Shown here piece after piece: positions 25,357 through 35,952 of a DNA stretch of 64,000 nt. How positions within the stretch are numbered: position 1 is the stretch's first letter; each line of letters starts with the position of its first letter. The notes under the pieces were generated by a model. The model saw only the letters and a program-made list of their open reading frames with translations, was not told the origin of the DNA and did no database searches. Both the position numbers and the translations under genes were made by a program. The DNA is from Blastococcus sp. (GTDB taxonomy: Bacteria; Actinomycetota; Actinomycetes; Mycobacteriales; Geodermatophilaceae): contig JAODNN010000089.1 in NCBI GenBank assembly GCA_025465355.1, positions 1 to 64,000 on the forward strand, given 5' to 3'.

Positions 25357-26895
25357 CTACCCGCAGCCCACTCCGTTGAGGTCGCGGTTCACCGCTCGGC
25401 CGGTCGCCGTCGCGAGGTCGTAGCCGGAGCAGAAGTAGAAGGACAGGTGGGCGTCCCGGTCGAGCGTCACCGGGCGCCAGACCCCTCCGCCGACCGGCTC
25501 CAGGTAGCTGAACGACGTCGCCAGCAGGGCGTCGTCGGCGGCCGGGTCGTGCTTGAGGTACTTGTCCAGCCACGCCTGCGCGTAGTGGCTGGCGACGTCC
25601 TGGCCGTAGCGGGAGGCCGGCAGCACGTAGGAGATGTCGGTGTACTCCAGATGGGTCGAGGCGCGGGGCACGATCACCATCGAGTCGACGCCGGCCTGCT
25701 GCCAGCCGTCGAAGCCTGTCTTCTCCTCCCGGGCGGGGTCCGGCGCCTGGGTCGGGGAGGAGACCCCGGACGGATTGAACAGCCCCGGGTTCGCGTAGTA
25801 GGGCGCGACGTTGAACCCGTACTCCGACTGCACCCCGAGGGCAGGAACGACCGGGCGCAGGGGCCCCATGGCCCCGAACTCCGGCGAGTTGCCGATCGCC
25901 GTCGAGGTGGCCAGCTTGTCGAGCGCGACGACGGCCTGCACCCGGGTGTCCATGGACTGCACGTAGGACACCGCGAGGGCGCCGAGTGAGTGGCCGGCGA
26001 TCGCGAGCCGGGTGGTGCGGCCCGGCGTCACCGTCTGGGTGTCAGGGGAGCGGTCGAACCGCGTCCACAGCGGGTTGTAGTGGTCGACCGGGGCGCTGCC
26101 GGCCGAGGGATTGCCGTACGGGGCCGACGGGGTGGACAGGAAGAAGTCGATCGCGTCCTCGGTGCCGTAGACGAAGTTCGACGTCTGCTGGAACGGCACA
26201 CCGGGGCAGGGGCTCTGCTCGCCGGGGCGTGGCGGAGCGGCCAGGTCGCAGTACGGCAGGTCCTCGATCGACCCCTGGTGGGGCAGGGTCTCACTGGCGC
26301 CCTGACCCTGGACGTCGTAGGTGAGCACGACGTAACCGCGCTCGGCGAGGTCCTGCGCGAGCCACCAGTACATCCGCTCGCTGCCCTGGACCGAACCGGT
26401 CGTGAGAACGACGCCCGGGTAGGGGCCGGTCAGGGCCTTCCCCGTGTACGGGTCGCTCGCCCCCGGCTTCGGGGCGAAGACGTCGCCGCGGACGAGAGCG
26501 CCGTAGCGGTTGGTGAAGGACACGGGTGTCATCTGGCCCCGGGTGCCCGACCAGTCGCGCCGGTACGGGTTGCCGCTGTTCCACCCTGGCACGGCCATCC
26601 CCGGGCTCAGCGCCGGCCGGGTCGGGGTCGCCGCCTGCGCCGCCAGCTGGGCCTCGTAGGCCGGGCCGACGACCTGGGCGTTGGCCAGCCCGTACTCCGG
26701 CGACAGCTGCCCGTCCGGCGCGGTCTGCCGGCCGTAGGCGTCGGCGATGTTCTGCGCGTCCCGGGCGAGGTACTCCGGCGTGCCAGGTGCGGGCCCGGAG
26801 CCCGGGGCCGCGCCTGCACCGGTGGCGCCGGCAACGACGATCCCCAGCGCGGCACCGAGGGCGACTCCGGAACGGATGAGGCGGGGACGGCGCAT
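25357..26895 (-). CDS. Secreted alpha/beta hydrolase
   Basis: A 512-residue exported hydrolase. A Sec-type signal (MRRPRLIRSG, then a hydrophobic Ala/Val/Gly stretch to about residue 30, ending AGAAPG) precedes a Pro/Gly/Ala-rich spacer. The nucleophile elbow AIAGHSLGAL lies near residue 310, VVLTTGSVQGSERMYW near 175 is a likely oxyanion region, and THLEYTD near residue 405 can give the histidine. Cysteines near residues 217 and 228 and two near the end could form disulfides. It faces the isomerase gene and shares an intergenic region with the aldo/keto reductase. Ester or peptide substrate is undetermined. Confidence 0.85.
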   Translation of the reverse strand: MRRPRLIRSGVALGAALGIVVAGATGAGAAPGSGPAPGTPEYLARDAQNIADAYGRQTAPDGQLSPEYGLANAQVVGPAYEAQLAAQAATPTRPALSPGMAVPGWNSGNPYRRDWSGTRGQMTPVSFTNRYGALVRGDVFAPKPGASDPYTGKALTGPYPGVVLTTGSVQGSERMYWWLAQDLAERGYVVLTYDVQGQGASETLPHQGSIEDLPYCDLAAPPRPGEQSPCPGVPFQQTSNFVYGTEDAIDFFLSTPSAPYGNPSAGSAPVDHYNPLWTRFDRSPDTQTVTPGRTTRLAIAGHSLGALAVSYVQSMDTRVQAVVALDKLATSTAIGNSPEFGAMGPLRPVVPALGVQSEYGFNVAPYYANPGLFNPSGVSSPTQAPDPAREEKTGFDGWQQAGVDSMVIVPRASTHLEYTDISYVLPASRYGQDVASHYAQAWLDKYLKHDPAADDALLATSFSYLEPVGGGVWRPVTLDRDAHLSFYFCSGYDLATATGRAVNRDLNGVGCG

Positions 26896-26904
26896 GGGGG
26901 CTCC

Positions 26905-26938
26905 TTGCTCAGGGCTGCCGGTTGCTCAGGGCTGCCGG
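26905..26938. repeat. 17-bp perfect tandem duplication upstream of the secreted hydrolase
   Basis: TTGCTCAGGGCTGCCGG occurs twice end to end, starting 9 bp before the hydrolase start codon on its 5' side. The duplication covers the place of a ribosome binding site on the minus strand and could alter its spacing. Confidence 0.9.
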
Positions 26939-27045
26939 TGCCCTGCCTCCAACGAGCTCGGCCGTTTCCGGTTACCGCCCGGTAATGAAGGTGTGTCGGA
27001 CAGGGTGGCTCACCGAATGCCGCGCCGACCGGGAACGATGCGGGC

Positions 27046-28083
27046 ATGAGCTACCGCCCAGCGGAGGACCGCTACGACTCCATGACCTACCGGCGCACCG
27101 GCCGCAGCGGGCTGGACCTGCCCGCGATCAGCCTGGGCCTCTGGCACAACTTCGGGGACGACGCCCCGTTCGACCGGCAGCGGCAGATCCTGCGCCGCGC
27201 GTTCGACGCCGGCATCACGCACTTCGACCTCGCCAACAACTACGGGCCGCCGTACGGGTCGGCCGAGACCAACTTCGGGCGGCACCTGGCCGACGACTTC
27301 GCCCCGTACCGCGACGAGCTGGTGATCTCGACCAAGGCCGGCTGGGACATGTGGCCGGGCCCGTACGGCCAGGGGGGCGGCGGCCGCAAGTACATGCTGG
27401 CCAGCCTCGACCAGTCGCTGAACCGCATGGGCCTCGACTACGTCGACATCTTCTACTCGCATCGGCCCGACCCGACGACACCGCTCGAAGAGACGATGGG
27501 CGCGCTGCACGCCGCCGTCCAGGCGGGCAAGGCCCTCTATGTCGGCATCTCCTCCTACTCGCCGGCGGACACCGCGAAGGCGGCCGCGATCCTCGCCGAC
27601 CTCGGGACGCCGCTGCTGATCCACCAGCCGTCCTACTCGATGCTCAACCGCTGGATCGAGACCGAGGGCCTGCTCGACACCCTCGAGGACGTCGGCGCCG
27701 GCTGCATCGCGTTCTCCCCGCTCGCGCAGGGGATGCTCACCGGCAAGTACCTCGGCGGGATCCCCCAGGGCTCGCGGGCCAGCCAGGGCACGTCGCTGTC
27801 GGCGGACATGCTCAGCGACGAGGCGCTCGGAAACATCCGGGCACTGAACGAGATCGCGCAGCGGCGCGGGCAGAGCCTGGCGCAGATGGCGCTCGCCTGG
27901 GTGCTGCGCGACCAGCGGGTGACCAGCGCGCTCATCGGCGCCAGCAGCGTCGAACAGCTCGACCAGAATCTCGGTGCCCTGGACAACCTCGCCTTCACCG
28001 ACGAGGAGCTCGCCGCCATCGACCAGCACGCCGTCGACTCCGGGATCGACCTCTGGGCCCAGGCCCGCGCCGGGGAGGTCTGA
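27046..28083 (+). CDS. Aldo/keto reductase (YghZ/MgrA type)
   Basis: A 345-residue NADPH-dependent aldo/keto reductase close to YghZ, the L-glyceraldehyde 3-phosphate/methylglyoxal reductase group. The catalytic tetrad can be placed: Asp and Tyr in FDLANNYGPPYGSAE near residue 64, Lys in ISTKAGW near residue 97 and His in YSHRPDPTTP near residue 142. The cofactor loop with ALIGASSVEQL lies near residue 300. No good Shine-Dalgarno precedes the ATG at 27046. It probably detoxifies aldehydes or methylglyoxal; nothing ties it to a neighbour pathway. Confidence 0.92.
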   Translation: MSYRPAEDRYDSMTYRRTGRSGLDLPAISLGLWHNFGDDAPFDRQRQILRRAFDAGITHFDLANNYGPPYGSAETNFGRHLADDFAPYRDELVISTKAGWDMWPGPYGQGGGGRKYMLASLDQSLNRMGLDYVDIFYSHRPDPTTPLEETMGALHAAVQAGKALYVGISSYSPADTAKAAAILADLGTPLLIHQPSYSMLNRWIETEGLLDTLEDVGAGCIAFSPLAQGMLTGKYLGGIPQGSRASQGTSLSADMLSDEALGNIRALNEIAQRRGQSLAQMALAWVLRDQRVTSALIGASSVEQLDQNLGALDNLAFTDEELAAIDQHAVDSGIDLWAQARAGEV

Positions 28084-28163
28084 GCCCGGAGGTCTGGCCC
28101 GGAGTTGCCGCGGCGGCCCGGAACCGACACGCTCGGGTCCGACCGGCGAGCGGGGGAGCGGCG

Positions 28164-29471
28164 ATGCGGGCAGACGAGGTCCGGGGTGTGTCCCAGCTGG
28201 CGCGGGTGACCCTGCGCGGCGGCACCTCGCGGGTCTTCGAGATGCACCGCGGGATCGCCGACCGCGCCTTCGACGCCGTCGGCCCGGCCGCCGCCCCGGT
28301 GCGGGCCGTGCACGACGCGATCACCGGGTTCACGTACGCGACGGTGCGGGGGGCGCTCGGCGGCGGTGCCCGCGCCGCCGGCGTCGTCGCCGAGTTCCGG
28401 GCCAGCGGCCGCGACCTCGACACCGACCGCGCCGGGCGGGTCGCGCTGGCGATCCTCAACGGTGCCCACGGCGACCTGGTCCAGCGCGAGGCACCCGGCC
28501 TCGCGATGGGCATGACCGTGCGGGTCGACGGCCGCGCGGTGCCCGTCGAGCCGGCCGCTCTGGCCGAGGCCTTCCCCGGGACGAGCGGACGGCTCGCGGT
28601 GTTCCTGCACGGTCTCACCGAGACCGAGAGCTCATGGTGCTTCCGGGCCGAGCGGCACCACGGCCGGGCTGATGTCAGCTACGGCACCCAACTGCAGGCC
28701 GATCTCGGGCTCACCCCCGTCCATCTCCGCTACAACACCGGCCTGCACATCTCGGACAACGGCCGGTCCCTCGACGCGCTGCTCGGGGCACTGGTCGACG
28801 GGTGGCCGGTGCCGGTCCAGGACGTCGTCCTCATCGGGCACTCGATGGGCGGGCTGGTGGCCCGCAGCGCCCTGCACCAGGCCGGGGGCGGGACGCCGCA
28901 GGCGCATCGCTGGACGTCGCTCGTGCGTGACACGATCACACTCGGCTCGCCGCACCTCGGCGCCCCGCTCGAACGCGGGGTCCACCGGCTGACCGCCGCG
29001 CTGGCCACGCTGCCGGAGACCCGGCCGCTGGCCCGGCTGCTCGCCCTGCGCAGTGTCGGGATCAAGGACCTCCGCCGCGGCACGCTCGTCGAGGCCGACT
29101 GGAGCGGCCGCGACCTCGATGACCTGGCGCCCGGAACGCACACCCACGTCCCACTGCTGGACGGCGCGCGGCACTTCGTCGTCCTGGTGACCGTCGCCCG
29201 GAACCCCTCCGGTCGGGTCGCCGACCTCCTCGGCGACCTGCTCGTGCAGCCCCGCAGCGCCTCCGGCGACACGGGGGACGACGACCGGCTGGCCTTCCCG
29301 CCCGACTCGGTGCACCGGATCGGCGGCCTGCACCACCTGGACCTGCTCAACCACCCGCTGGTCTACGAGCGGATCCGGGACTGGCTGGTGGACCGGCCGG
29401 AAGGTCCGCGGCCGGATGCGCCTCGGGGGAGTGGCCTCGGGGTGGACGAACACCCGCCCATCCGGGCGTGA
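28164..29471 (+). CDS. Lipase/esterase-like alpha/beta hydrolase
   Basis: A 435-residue intracellular hydrolase. A helical N-terminal part (residues 1-150) with no signal peptide precedes an alpha/beta domain that begins VFLHGLTETESSWCF, has the nucleophile elbow LIGHSMGGLVARSAL near residue 232 and TLGSPHLGAPLERG near 265, typical of PGAP1/lipase-like enzymes. A histidine near residue 390 in GGLHHLDLLNHPLVYERI completes the triad. Start ATG 28164 follows GGGGGAG. It lies just before the acyltransferase gene in the same direction, so a shared role in lipid turnover is possible. Confidence 0.85.
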   Translation: MRADEVRGVSQLARVTLRGGTSRVFEMHRGIADRAFDAVGPAAAPVRAVHDAITGFTYATVRGALGGGARAAGVVAEFRASGRDLDTDRAGRVALAILNGAHGDLVQREAPGLAMGMTVRVDGRAVPVEPAALAEAFPGTSGRLAVFLHGLTETESSWCFRAERHHGRADVSYGTQLQADLGLTPVHLRYNTGLHISDNGRSLDALLGALVDGWPVPVQDVVLIGHSMGGLVARSALHQAGGGTPQAHRWTSLVRDTITLGSPHLGAPLERGVHRLTAALATLPETRPLARLLALRSVGIKDLRRGTLVEADWSGRDLDDLAPGTHTHVPLLDGARHFVVLVTVARNPSGRVADLLGDLLVQPRSASGDTGDDDRLAFPPDSVHRIGGLHHLDLLNHPLVYERIRDWLVDRPEGPRPDAPRGSGLGVDEHPPIRA

Positions 29472-29516
29472 CCTGCGGCGATGTGCCGCGTTAAGCAGTA
29501 GGACGAGGGAGGCAAC

Positions 29517-30614
29517 GTGGCCGACAGCGCCCGGAACGAGGCCGGCAGGACCGCAGCGAAGAAGACCCCGGCGAAGAAGAGCCCGGCGAAGAAAACCGTG
29601 GCGAAGAAGAGCCCGGCGAAGAAGACCGTGGCCGGAACGAGTCCGGCCACGCGGGCCCCCGCGAAGAAGTCTGTGGCCCGGAAGGCGGCTGCTGCGCCGA
29701 CGGCTTCCGTCGAGGCTGCCTCCTCCGGCGGGCGCGGCCCCGCGGACGAGCCTGACCAGCAGAACCCGATCCAGCGGCTGATCAACTGGCGGGTGAGCGC
29801 CGCCATGGAGCCGCACCCGCCGAACGAGACGGTGCTCAAGCTCCAGCAGCCGCTCGTGGACCTGCTCAGCAAGTACTACTTCCGGCTCGAGGTCGACGGC
29901 TGGGACCGGGTACCTGACCGCCCGTGCCTCGCTGTCGGGGTGCACTCCGGTGGCGCGCTGACCATGGACGCATGGAGCCTGGTCAGCGCCTGGCACGACC
30001 ACTTCGGGGGCACGCGGTACCTGCACGGGACCGCTCACGACGTGCTGATGGCGACCCCGGGACTCGGCGACTACTTCCGTGCGGTCGGTGTGATCGCCGC
30101 GAACCGGAAGACTGTCGGCACGGCATTGGCCCAGGGGAAGGACGTCGTCGTCTGGCCCGGCGGTGAGGTCGACGCGATGCGCAGCTGGTTCAAGCGGGAC
30201 GTCGCGACGCTCGGTGGCCGCACCGGCTTCGTCCGGCAGGCGATCCGCTCCGGCGTCCCCATCCTGCCGGTGGCGACGGTGGGCGGCCACGACACCGTCT
30301 TCGTGCTCAACGAGGGCAAGTGGCTGGCCAACGCGCTGGACAAGGTGCTCGGCCTGAAGAAGACCCTGCGCGGGTCCAACCTGCCGATCATCGCCGGCTT
30401 CCCGTTCCCCATCGCGGTCGAGGTTCTCCCCGCGCACGTGCCGCTGCCGGCGAAGATCCGCACCGAGCTGCTGGAGCCGATCGAGGTCGACACCGACCCG
30501 GATCGCGCCGACGACAAGGCCTACGTGCAGAAGATCTACGACCAGGTGGAGGCCGAGATCCAGGCGGGGATGGACCGGCTGGCGGCGAAGCGGCGGCTGC
30601 CCGTCCTCGGGTGA
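29517..30614 (+). CDS. Phospholipid/glycerol acyltransferase with a lysine-rich H1-like N-terminal tail
   Basis: A 365-residue fusion. Residues 12-60 form KKTPAKKSPAKK-type repeats like the tails of histone H1 or actinobacterial HupB. From about residue 95 a membrane-bound O-acyltransferase-like LPLAT domain follows, with AVGVHSGGALTMD near residue 140 as the acceptor histidine region, a GVIAANRKTVGTAL segment and VVWPGGEVDAMR near residue 215 in place of the FPEG motif. Start GTG 29517 has GAGGGAGG upstream. It should acylate a lysophospholipid or diacylglycerol on the inner membrane face. The basic tail may bind anionic lipid or nucleic acid; that is inference. Confidence 0.82.
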   Translation: MADSARNEAGRTAAKKTPAKKSPAKKTVAKKSPAKKTVAGTSPATRAPAKKSVARKAAAAPTASVEAASSGGRGPADEPDQQNPIQRLINWRVSAAMEPHPPNETVLKLQQPLVDLLSKYYFRLEVDGWDRVPDRPCLAVGVHSGGALTMDAWSLVSAWHDHFGGTRYLHGTAHDVLMATPGLGDYFRAVGVIAANRKTVGTALAQGKDVVVWPGGEVDAMRSWFKRDVATLGGRTGFVRQAIRSGVPILPVATVGGHDTVFVLNEGKWLANALDKVLGLKKTLRGSNLPIIAGFPFPIAVEVLPAHVPLPAKIRTELLEPIEVDTDPDRADDKAYVQKIYDQVEAEIQAGMDRLAAKRRLPVLG

Positions 30615-30618
30615 GCCC

Positions 30619-32520
<1,902 letters not shown>

Positions 32521-32525
32521 GAGGA

Positions 32526-32576
32526 CCCCGCTGCCCCCCACCGCTCGCAAGCTCGCGGTGGGACCCTGCAGCGGGG
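32526..32576 (+). other. Nested two-stem hairpin between HPPD and HGD
   Basis: An outer 9-bp stem (CCCCGCTGC, 32526-32534, with GCAGCGGGG, 32568-32576) encloses an inner 8-bp stem (CCCACCGC, 32537-32544, with GCGGTGGG, 32555-32562). It starts 5 nt after the HPPD stop and ends 57 nt before the HGD start. It may be a partial terminator or an RNA stabiliser between the two genes. Confidence 0.6.
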
Positions 32577-32632
32577 CCGCGGCGCGGGACCCTGAAGGGT
32601 GGCCGTTCCATCCGGTCACCTGGGAGGTCACG

Positions 32633-33838
32633 ATGGCGTTCTACCGGCGGGTGGGCGACGTCCCGCCCAAGCGACACACCCAGTTCCGCCGTCCCGATGG
32701 CGGCCTGTACGCCGAGGAGCTGATGGGGGAGGAGGGCTTCTCCTCCGACGCCGCGCTGCTCTACCACCGCGGTGTTCCCTCCGCCCTCGTCGACGCCCGG
32801 CCGTGGCAGCTTCCCGACCAGACGCTGACCCCGAACGCCCCGCTGCTACCGCGACACCTGAAGCTGCACGACCTCTTCCCGGGGGAGGAGCACAAGGGGA
32901 CCGATCCGGTCACCGGCCGGCGGCTGGTGCTGGGCAACGCCGACGTGCGGATCTCCTATGCCGTGTCGTCCCTGCCCAGCCCGCTCTACCGCAACGCCAC
33001 CGGCGACGAGTGCGTCTACGTCGAACGCGGGACGGCGACCGTCGAGACCGTGTTCGGCCCGCTCGAGGTGGGCCAGGGCGACTACGTCGTCGTCCCGCGG
33101 GCGACGACGCACCGCTGGCTCCCGGGCGGCGACGAGCCGTTGCGGACCTACGCGATCGAGGCGAACAGCCACATCACGCCGCCGAAGCGGTACCTCTCGA
33201 GGTTCGGGCAGTTCCTCGAGCACGCGCCGTACTGCGAGCGCGACCTGCGCGGGCCGGACCAGCCGATGCTGGAGAGCGGCTCGGATGTCGAGATCTACGT
33301 CAAGCACCGCGGCGAGGGCCCCGGTGGGCTGACCGGCACCATCCACGTCGTCCCGGAGCACCCGTTCGACGTCGTCGGCTGGGACGGCTGCCTCTACCCC
33401 TACGCCTTCAACGTGGCCGACTTCGAGCCCATCACCGGCCGGGTGCACCAGCCGCCGCCGGTGCACCAGGTCTTCGAGGGGCAGAACTTCGTCATCTGCA
33501 ACTTCGTGCCGCGCAGGGTCGACTACCACCCGCTGGCCGTTCCGGTGCCCTACTACCACTCCAACGTCGACTCCGACGAGGTCATGTTCTACGTCGACGG
33601 TGACTACGAGGCGCGCAAGGGCTCCGGCATCGGCAAGGGGTCGATCTCGCTGCACCCGGGCGGGCACTCGCACGGCCCGCAGCCGGGCGCCGTCGAGCGG
33701 TCACTCGGTGCCGACTACTTCGACGAGCTCGCCGTCATGGTCGACACCTTCCGCCCGCTGTCGCTCGGTGAGGCCGGCACGGCGTCGGACGACGGCCGGT
33801 ACGCCTGGTCGTGGTCGGGCCGGGGCCCCTCGGCGTGA
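32633..33838 (+). CDS. hmgA: Homogentisate 1,2-dioxygenase
   Basis: Opens the homogentisate ring to maleylacetoacetate. The 401-residue protein is a cupin-fold dioxygenase; it begins with the FYRRVGDVPPKRHTQF opening of the bacterial family. Likely iron ligands lie in PYYHSNVDSDEVMFYVDG (histidine and glutamate, near residues 305-320) and in LHPGGHSHGPQPG near residue 345. It is shorter than the human or Pseudomonas enzymes (about 440), as many actinobacterial forms are. ATG 32633 is preceded by TGGGAGGT. Its stop overlaps the next GTG by 4 nt. Confidence 0.92.
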   Translation: MAFYRRVGDVPPKRHTQFRRPDGGLYAEELMGEEGFSSDAALLYHRGVPSALVDARPWQLPDQTLTPNAPLLPRHLKLHDLFPGEEHKGTDPVTGRRLVLGNADVRISYAVSSLPSPLYRNATGDECVYVERGTATVETVFGPLEVGQGDYVVVPRATTHRWLPGGDEPLRTYAIEANSHITPPKRYLSRFGQFLEHAPYCERDLRGPDQPMLESGSDVEIYVKHRGEGPGGLTGTIHVVPEHPFDVVGWDGCLYPYAFNVADFEPITGRVHQPPPVHQVFEGQNFVICNFVPRRVDYHPLAVPVPYYHSNVDSDEVMFYVDGDYEARKGSGIGKGSISLHPGGHSHGPQPGAVERSLGADYFDELAVMVDTFRPLSLGEAGTASDDGRYAWSWSGRGPSA

Positions 33839-35043
33839 CGGCTCGCGACACCTGGCTGGAGTTGCCGGAGGACACCGGTTTCGGGATCGCGAACCTGCCC
33901 CTCGGCGTCTTCTCGACGGCCGGCCGTCCACCGCGGACGGGGATCGCCATCGGGCGTCATGTCCTCGACCTCGGCGGCCTCACCGGCGATCCGGTGCACT
34001 CCACCGGCTCCCTCAACGCGTTCATGGCGCTCGGGCCCGGCGCGTGGCGCGGCCTGCGCGAGCAGGTCACCGACCGGCTCACCGACGAGCGGTACCGCGC
34101 CCGGATCGAACCCCACCTGATCCCGCGGGCCGGCGTCCGGCTGCACCTCCCGATCGCGGTGGCCGACTACGTCGACTTCTACAGCTCGGAGCAGCACGCG
34201 GTGAACGTCGGCCGGATCTTCCGCCCCGGCTCCCCGCCGCTGACACCCAACTGGAAGCACCTGCCGATCGGCTATCACGGCCGCGCCGGGACCGTCGACG
34301 TGTCCGGAACGCCGGTGCTGCGCCCGTGCGGGCAGCGCGAGGGGCCGGACGGCGAGCCGATCTTCGGCCCCTCGACCCGGCTCGACTTCGAGGCCGAGCT
34401 GGGCTTCGTCGTCGGCGCGCCGTCCGAGCCCGGGAGGCCGGTGCCGGTGGGCGCCTTTCCCGACCACGTGTTCGGCGTCTGCCTGCTCAACGACTGGTCA
34501 GCCCGCGACCTGCAGGCCTGGGAGTACGTGCCACTGGGCCCCTTCCTCGGCAAGTCGTTCCGCACGTCCATCTCGCCGTGGGTGGTGCCGCTGGCCGCGC
34601 TGGAGGAGGCCCGCGTGCGTCCGCCGGTCCGCGACCCCCGGCCGCTGCCCTACCTGAGGGACGACGAGGACCCGTGGGGCCTGGACATCACCCTCGAGGT
34701 CCGGCTCGGCGGCGAGACGGTCAGCCGGCCGCCCGCCGCTGGGCTCTACTGGACCGCGGCCCAGCAGCTGGCGCACCTGACGGTCAACGGCGCGAACCTG
34801 CGCACCGGGGACCTCTACGGCTCCGGCACCGTCAGCGGCCCGGAGCGCAACCAGCGCGGCTCGCTGCTCGAGCTGTCCTGGGGCGGTACCGACCCGCTGA
34901 CGCTGGCCGACGGCTCGGCCCGGACATTCCTGGAGGACGGCGACGTCGTCACCCTCACCGCCTCGGCGCCCGGGCCGGGCGGCACCCGGGTCGGCTTCGG
35001 CGAGGTGACCGGTCAGGTCCTCCCCGCGCGCTGCTGCCAGTAG
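33835..35043 (+). CDS. fahA: Fumarylacetoacetase
   Basis: Hydrolyses fumarylacetoacetate to fumarate and acetoacetate. The 402-residue protein has the FAH N-terminal SH3-like domain and the catalytic C-terminal domain. Metal ligands are visible: Asp in YVDFYSSEQHA near residue 110, Glu pair in DFEAELGFVVG near residue 185 and Asp in LLNDWSARDLQAWEY near residue 220. The GTG start overlaps the HGD stop. No maleylacetoacetate isomerase gene follows; in many actinobacteria a mycothiol- or glutathione-type isomerase is encoded elsewhere, and I see none in this window. Confidence 0.95.
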   Translation: MTARDTWLELPEDTGFGIANLPLGVFSTAGRPPRTGIAIGRHVLDLGGLTGDPVHSTGSLNAFMALGPGAWRGLREQVTDRLTDERYRARIEPHLIPRAGVRLHLPIAVADYVDFYSSEQHAVNVGRIFRPGSPPLTPNWKHLPIGYHGRAGTVDVSGTPVLRPCGQREGPDGEPIFGPSTRLDFEAELGFVVGAPSEPGRPVPVGAFPDHVFGVCLLNDWSARDLQAWEYVPLGPFLGKSFRTSISPWVVPLAALEEARVRPPVRDPRPLPYLRDDEDPWGLDITLEVRLGGETVSRPPAAGLYWTAAQQLAHLTVNGANLRTGDLYGSGTVSGPERNQRGSLLELSWGGTDPLTLADGSARTFLEDGDVVTLTASAPGPGGTRVGFGEVTGQVLPARCCQ

Positions 35044-35050
35044 GCGGAGG

Positions 35051-35803
35051 TCACCGGCGGTGGGCCAGCGTCACTGCGGTCACGACCACCGCGCCCAGGA
35101 CCGCCAGCTGGAGGACCGGCGCGAGCAGGGGAGCCAGCAGCACCAGTGCGGTACCCGCCGCGGCACCGGCCACCAGCCCCAGCAGGATCTCGATGCTGTG
35201 CCAGACCTCGCGGACACCGCGGCCGGTGGCCAGCCGGATCACCACGGTCGTCAGCGTGCCGGTGAGGTACGTCGTCGACATGCCGCTGACCCCGAAGCGC
35301 TGCACGGTGCTGCTCTGGATGCCCAGCGCGACCGCCGTACACAGCAGCAGCGCCAGGGCGACACCGGGCCCGGGCGCTCCGCCCGTGACCCACCAGCCGA
35401 CCGCGTACGCGGCCATGAACACCAGCTCGGCCGCCAGCCCGACCGTGACCGCCCGCGGCCAGATCGGGTCGTCCTTCGCCGGCGTCCCGGCGAGGCGGGC
35501 ACCCAGGGCGGCACCGGCGCAGAAGGCGAGGATGGCGAAGCCGGAGGATGCCGCGCGAGCGCCGTTGCCGGAGCTGGCGGCGACGCCGAGCAGGACCATG
35601 TTCCCGGTCATGACGCTGGTGAAGGCACCACCGAGGGCGAGCAGGCCGATCGCGTCGGTCGCCCCGCTCACCACCGCCAGGCTGACGACCAGCGACTGGC
35701 GCAACCGCACCGCCCGCCGGTCCCGGGTCGGCTGCGTCCCTTTGTCGGCCGGCGCTGCTGGCGTCACGGAGACGGAGCGTAGGGAGGGCGCGGGCACCGT
35801 CAC
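35051..35803 (-). CDS. DUF1275 (YoaK-type) membrane protein
   Basis: A 250-residue integral membrane protein with about six hydrophobic segments and the family landmarks SGATDAIGLLALGGAFTSVMTGNMVLLG (shown here as a long hydrophobic run from about residue 45) and GMSTTYLTGTLTTV near residue 175. The role of the family is unknown. The start is not certain: GTG 35803 gives the longest frame, GTG 35767 is an alternative, and neither has a clear Shine-Dalgarno. It faces FAH across 7 nt. Confidence 0.85.
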   Translation of the reverse strand: MTVPAPSLRSVSVTPAAPADKGTQPTRDRRAVRLRQSLVVSLAVVSGATDAIGLLALGGAFTSVMTGNMVLLGVAASSGNGARAASSGFAILAFCAGAALGARLAGTPAKDDPIWPRAVTVGLAAELVFMAAYAVGWWVTGGAPGPGVALALLLCTAVALGIQSSTVQRFGVSGMSTTYLTGTLTTVVIRLATGRGVREVWHSIEILLGLVAGAAAGTALVLLAPLLAPVLQLAVLGAVVVTAVTLAHRR

Positions 35804-35838
35804 AGGATTCCGGGCCTACGGCCCGGCAGCGCTGGATC

Positions 35839-35870
35839 ATGTGCACATCGATTCGCGGCAGGCATGTGCA
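35839..35870. promoter_or_regulatory. Two ATGTGCA repeats, 25 bp apart, before the diiron oxidase operon
   Basis: ATGTGCACAT (35839-35848, a perfect 10-bp palindrome) and ATGTGCA (35864-35870) start 25 bp apart and lie about 85-115 bp upstream of the operon's first ATG. The same hexamer (as GCACAT) with the same 25-bp period occurs upstream of the permease at 46487. They are candidate PucR activator sites. Confidence 0.6.
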
Positions 35871-35952
35871 GGATGACTCTCAGGGGATGGCGCCCGCGGC
35901 CCTAGCTTCGGAACAGCACGAGGAGCCGACGCCCGACCAGAGAAGGCATGCC

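Noticed and set aside
26922-28163. Long upstream extension of the lipase-like gene
   Set aside because: It runs through the aldo/keto reductase in another frame with shadow-like composition; ATG 28164 with a purine-rich site is the real start.
29553-29640. CRISPR-like or minisatellite array
   Set aside because: The repeats are in frame and code for Lys/Ala/Pro units of the acyltransferase tail; no spacers.
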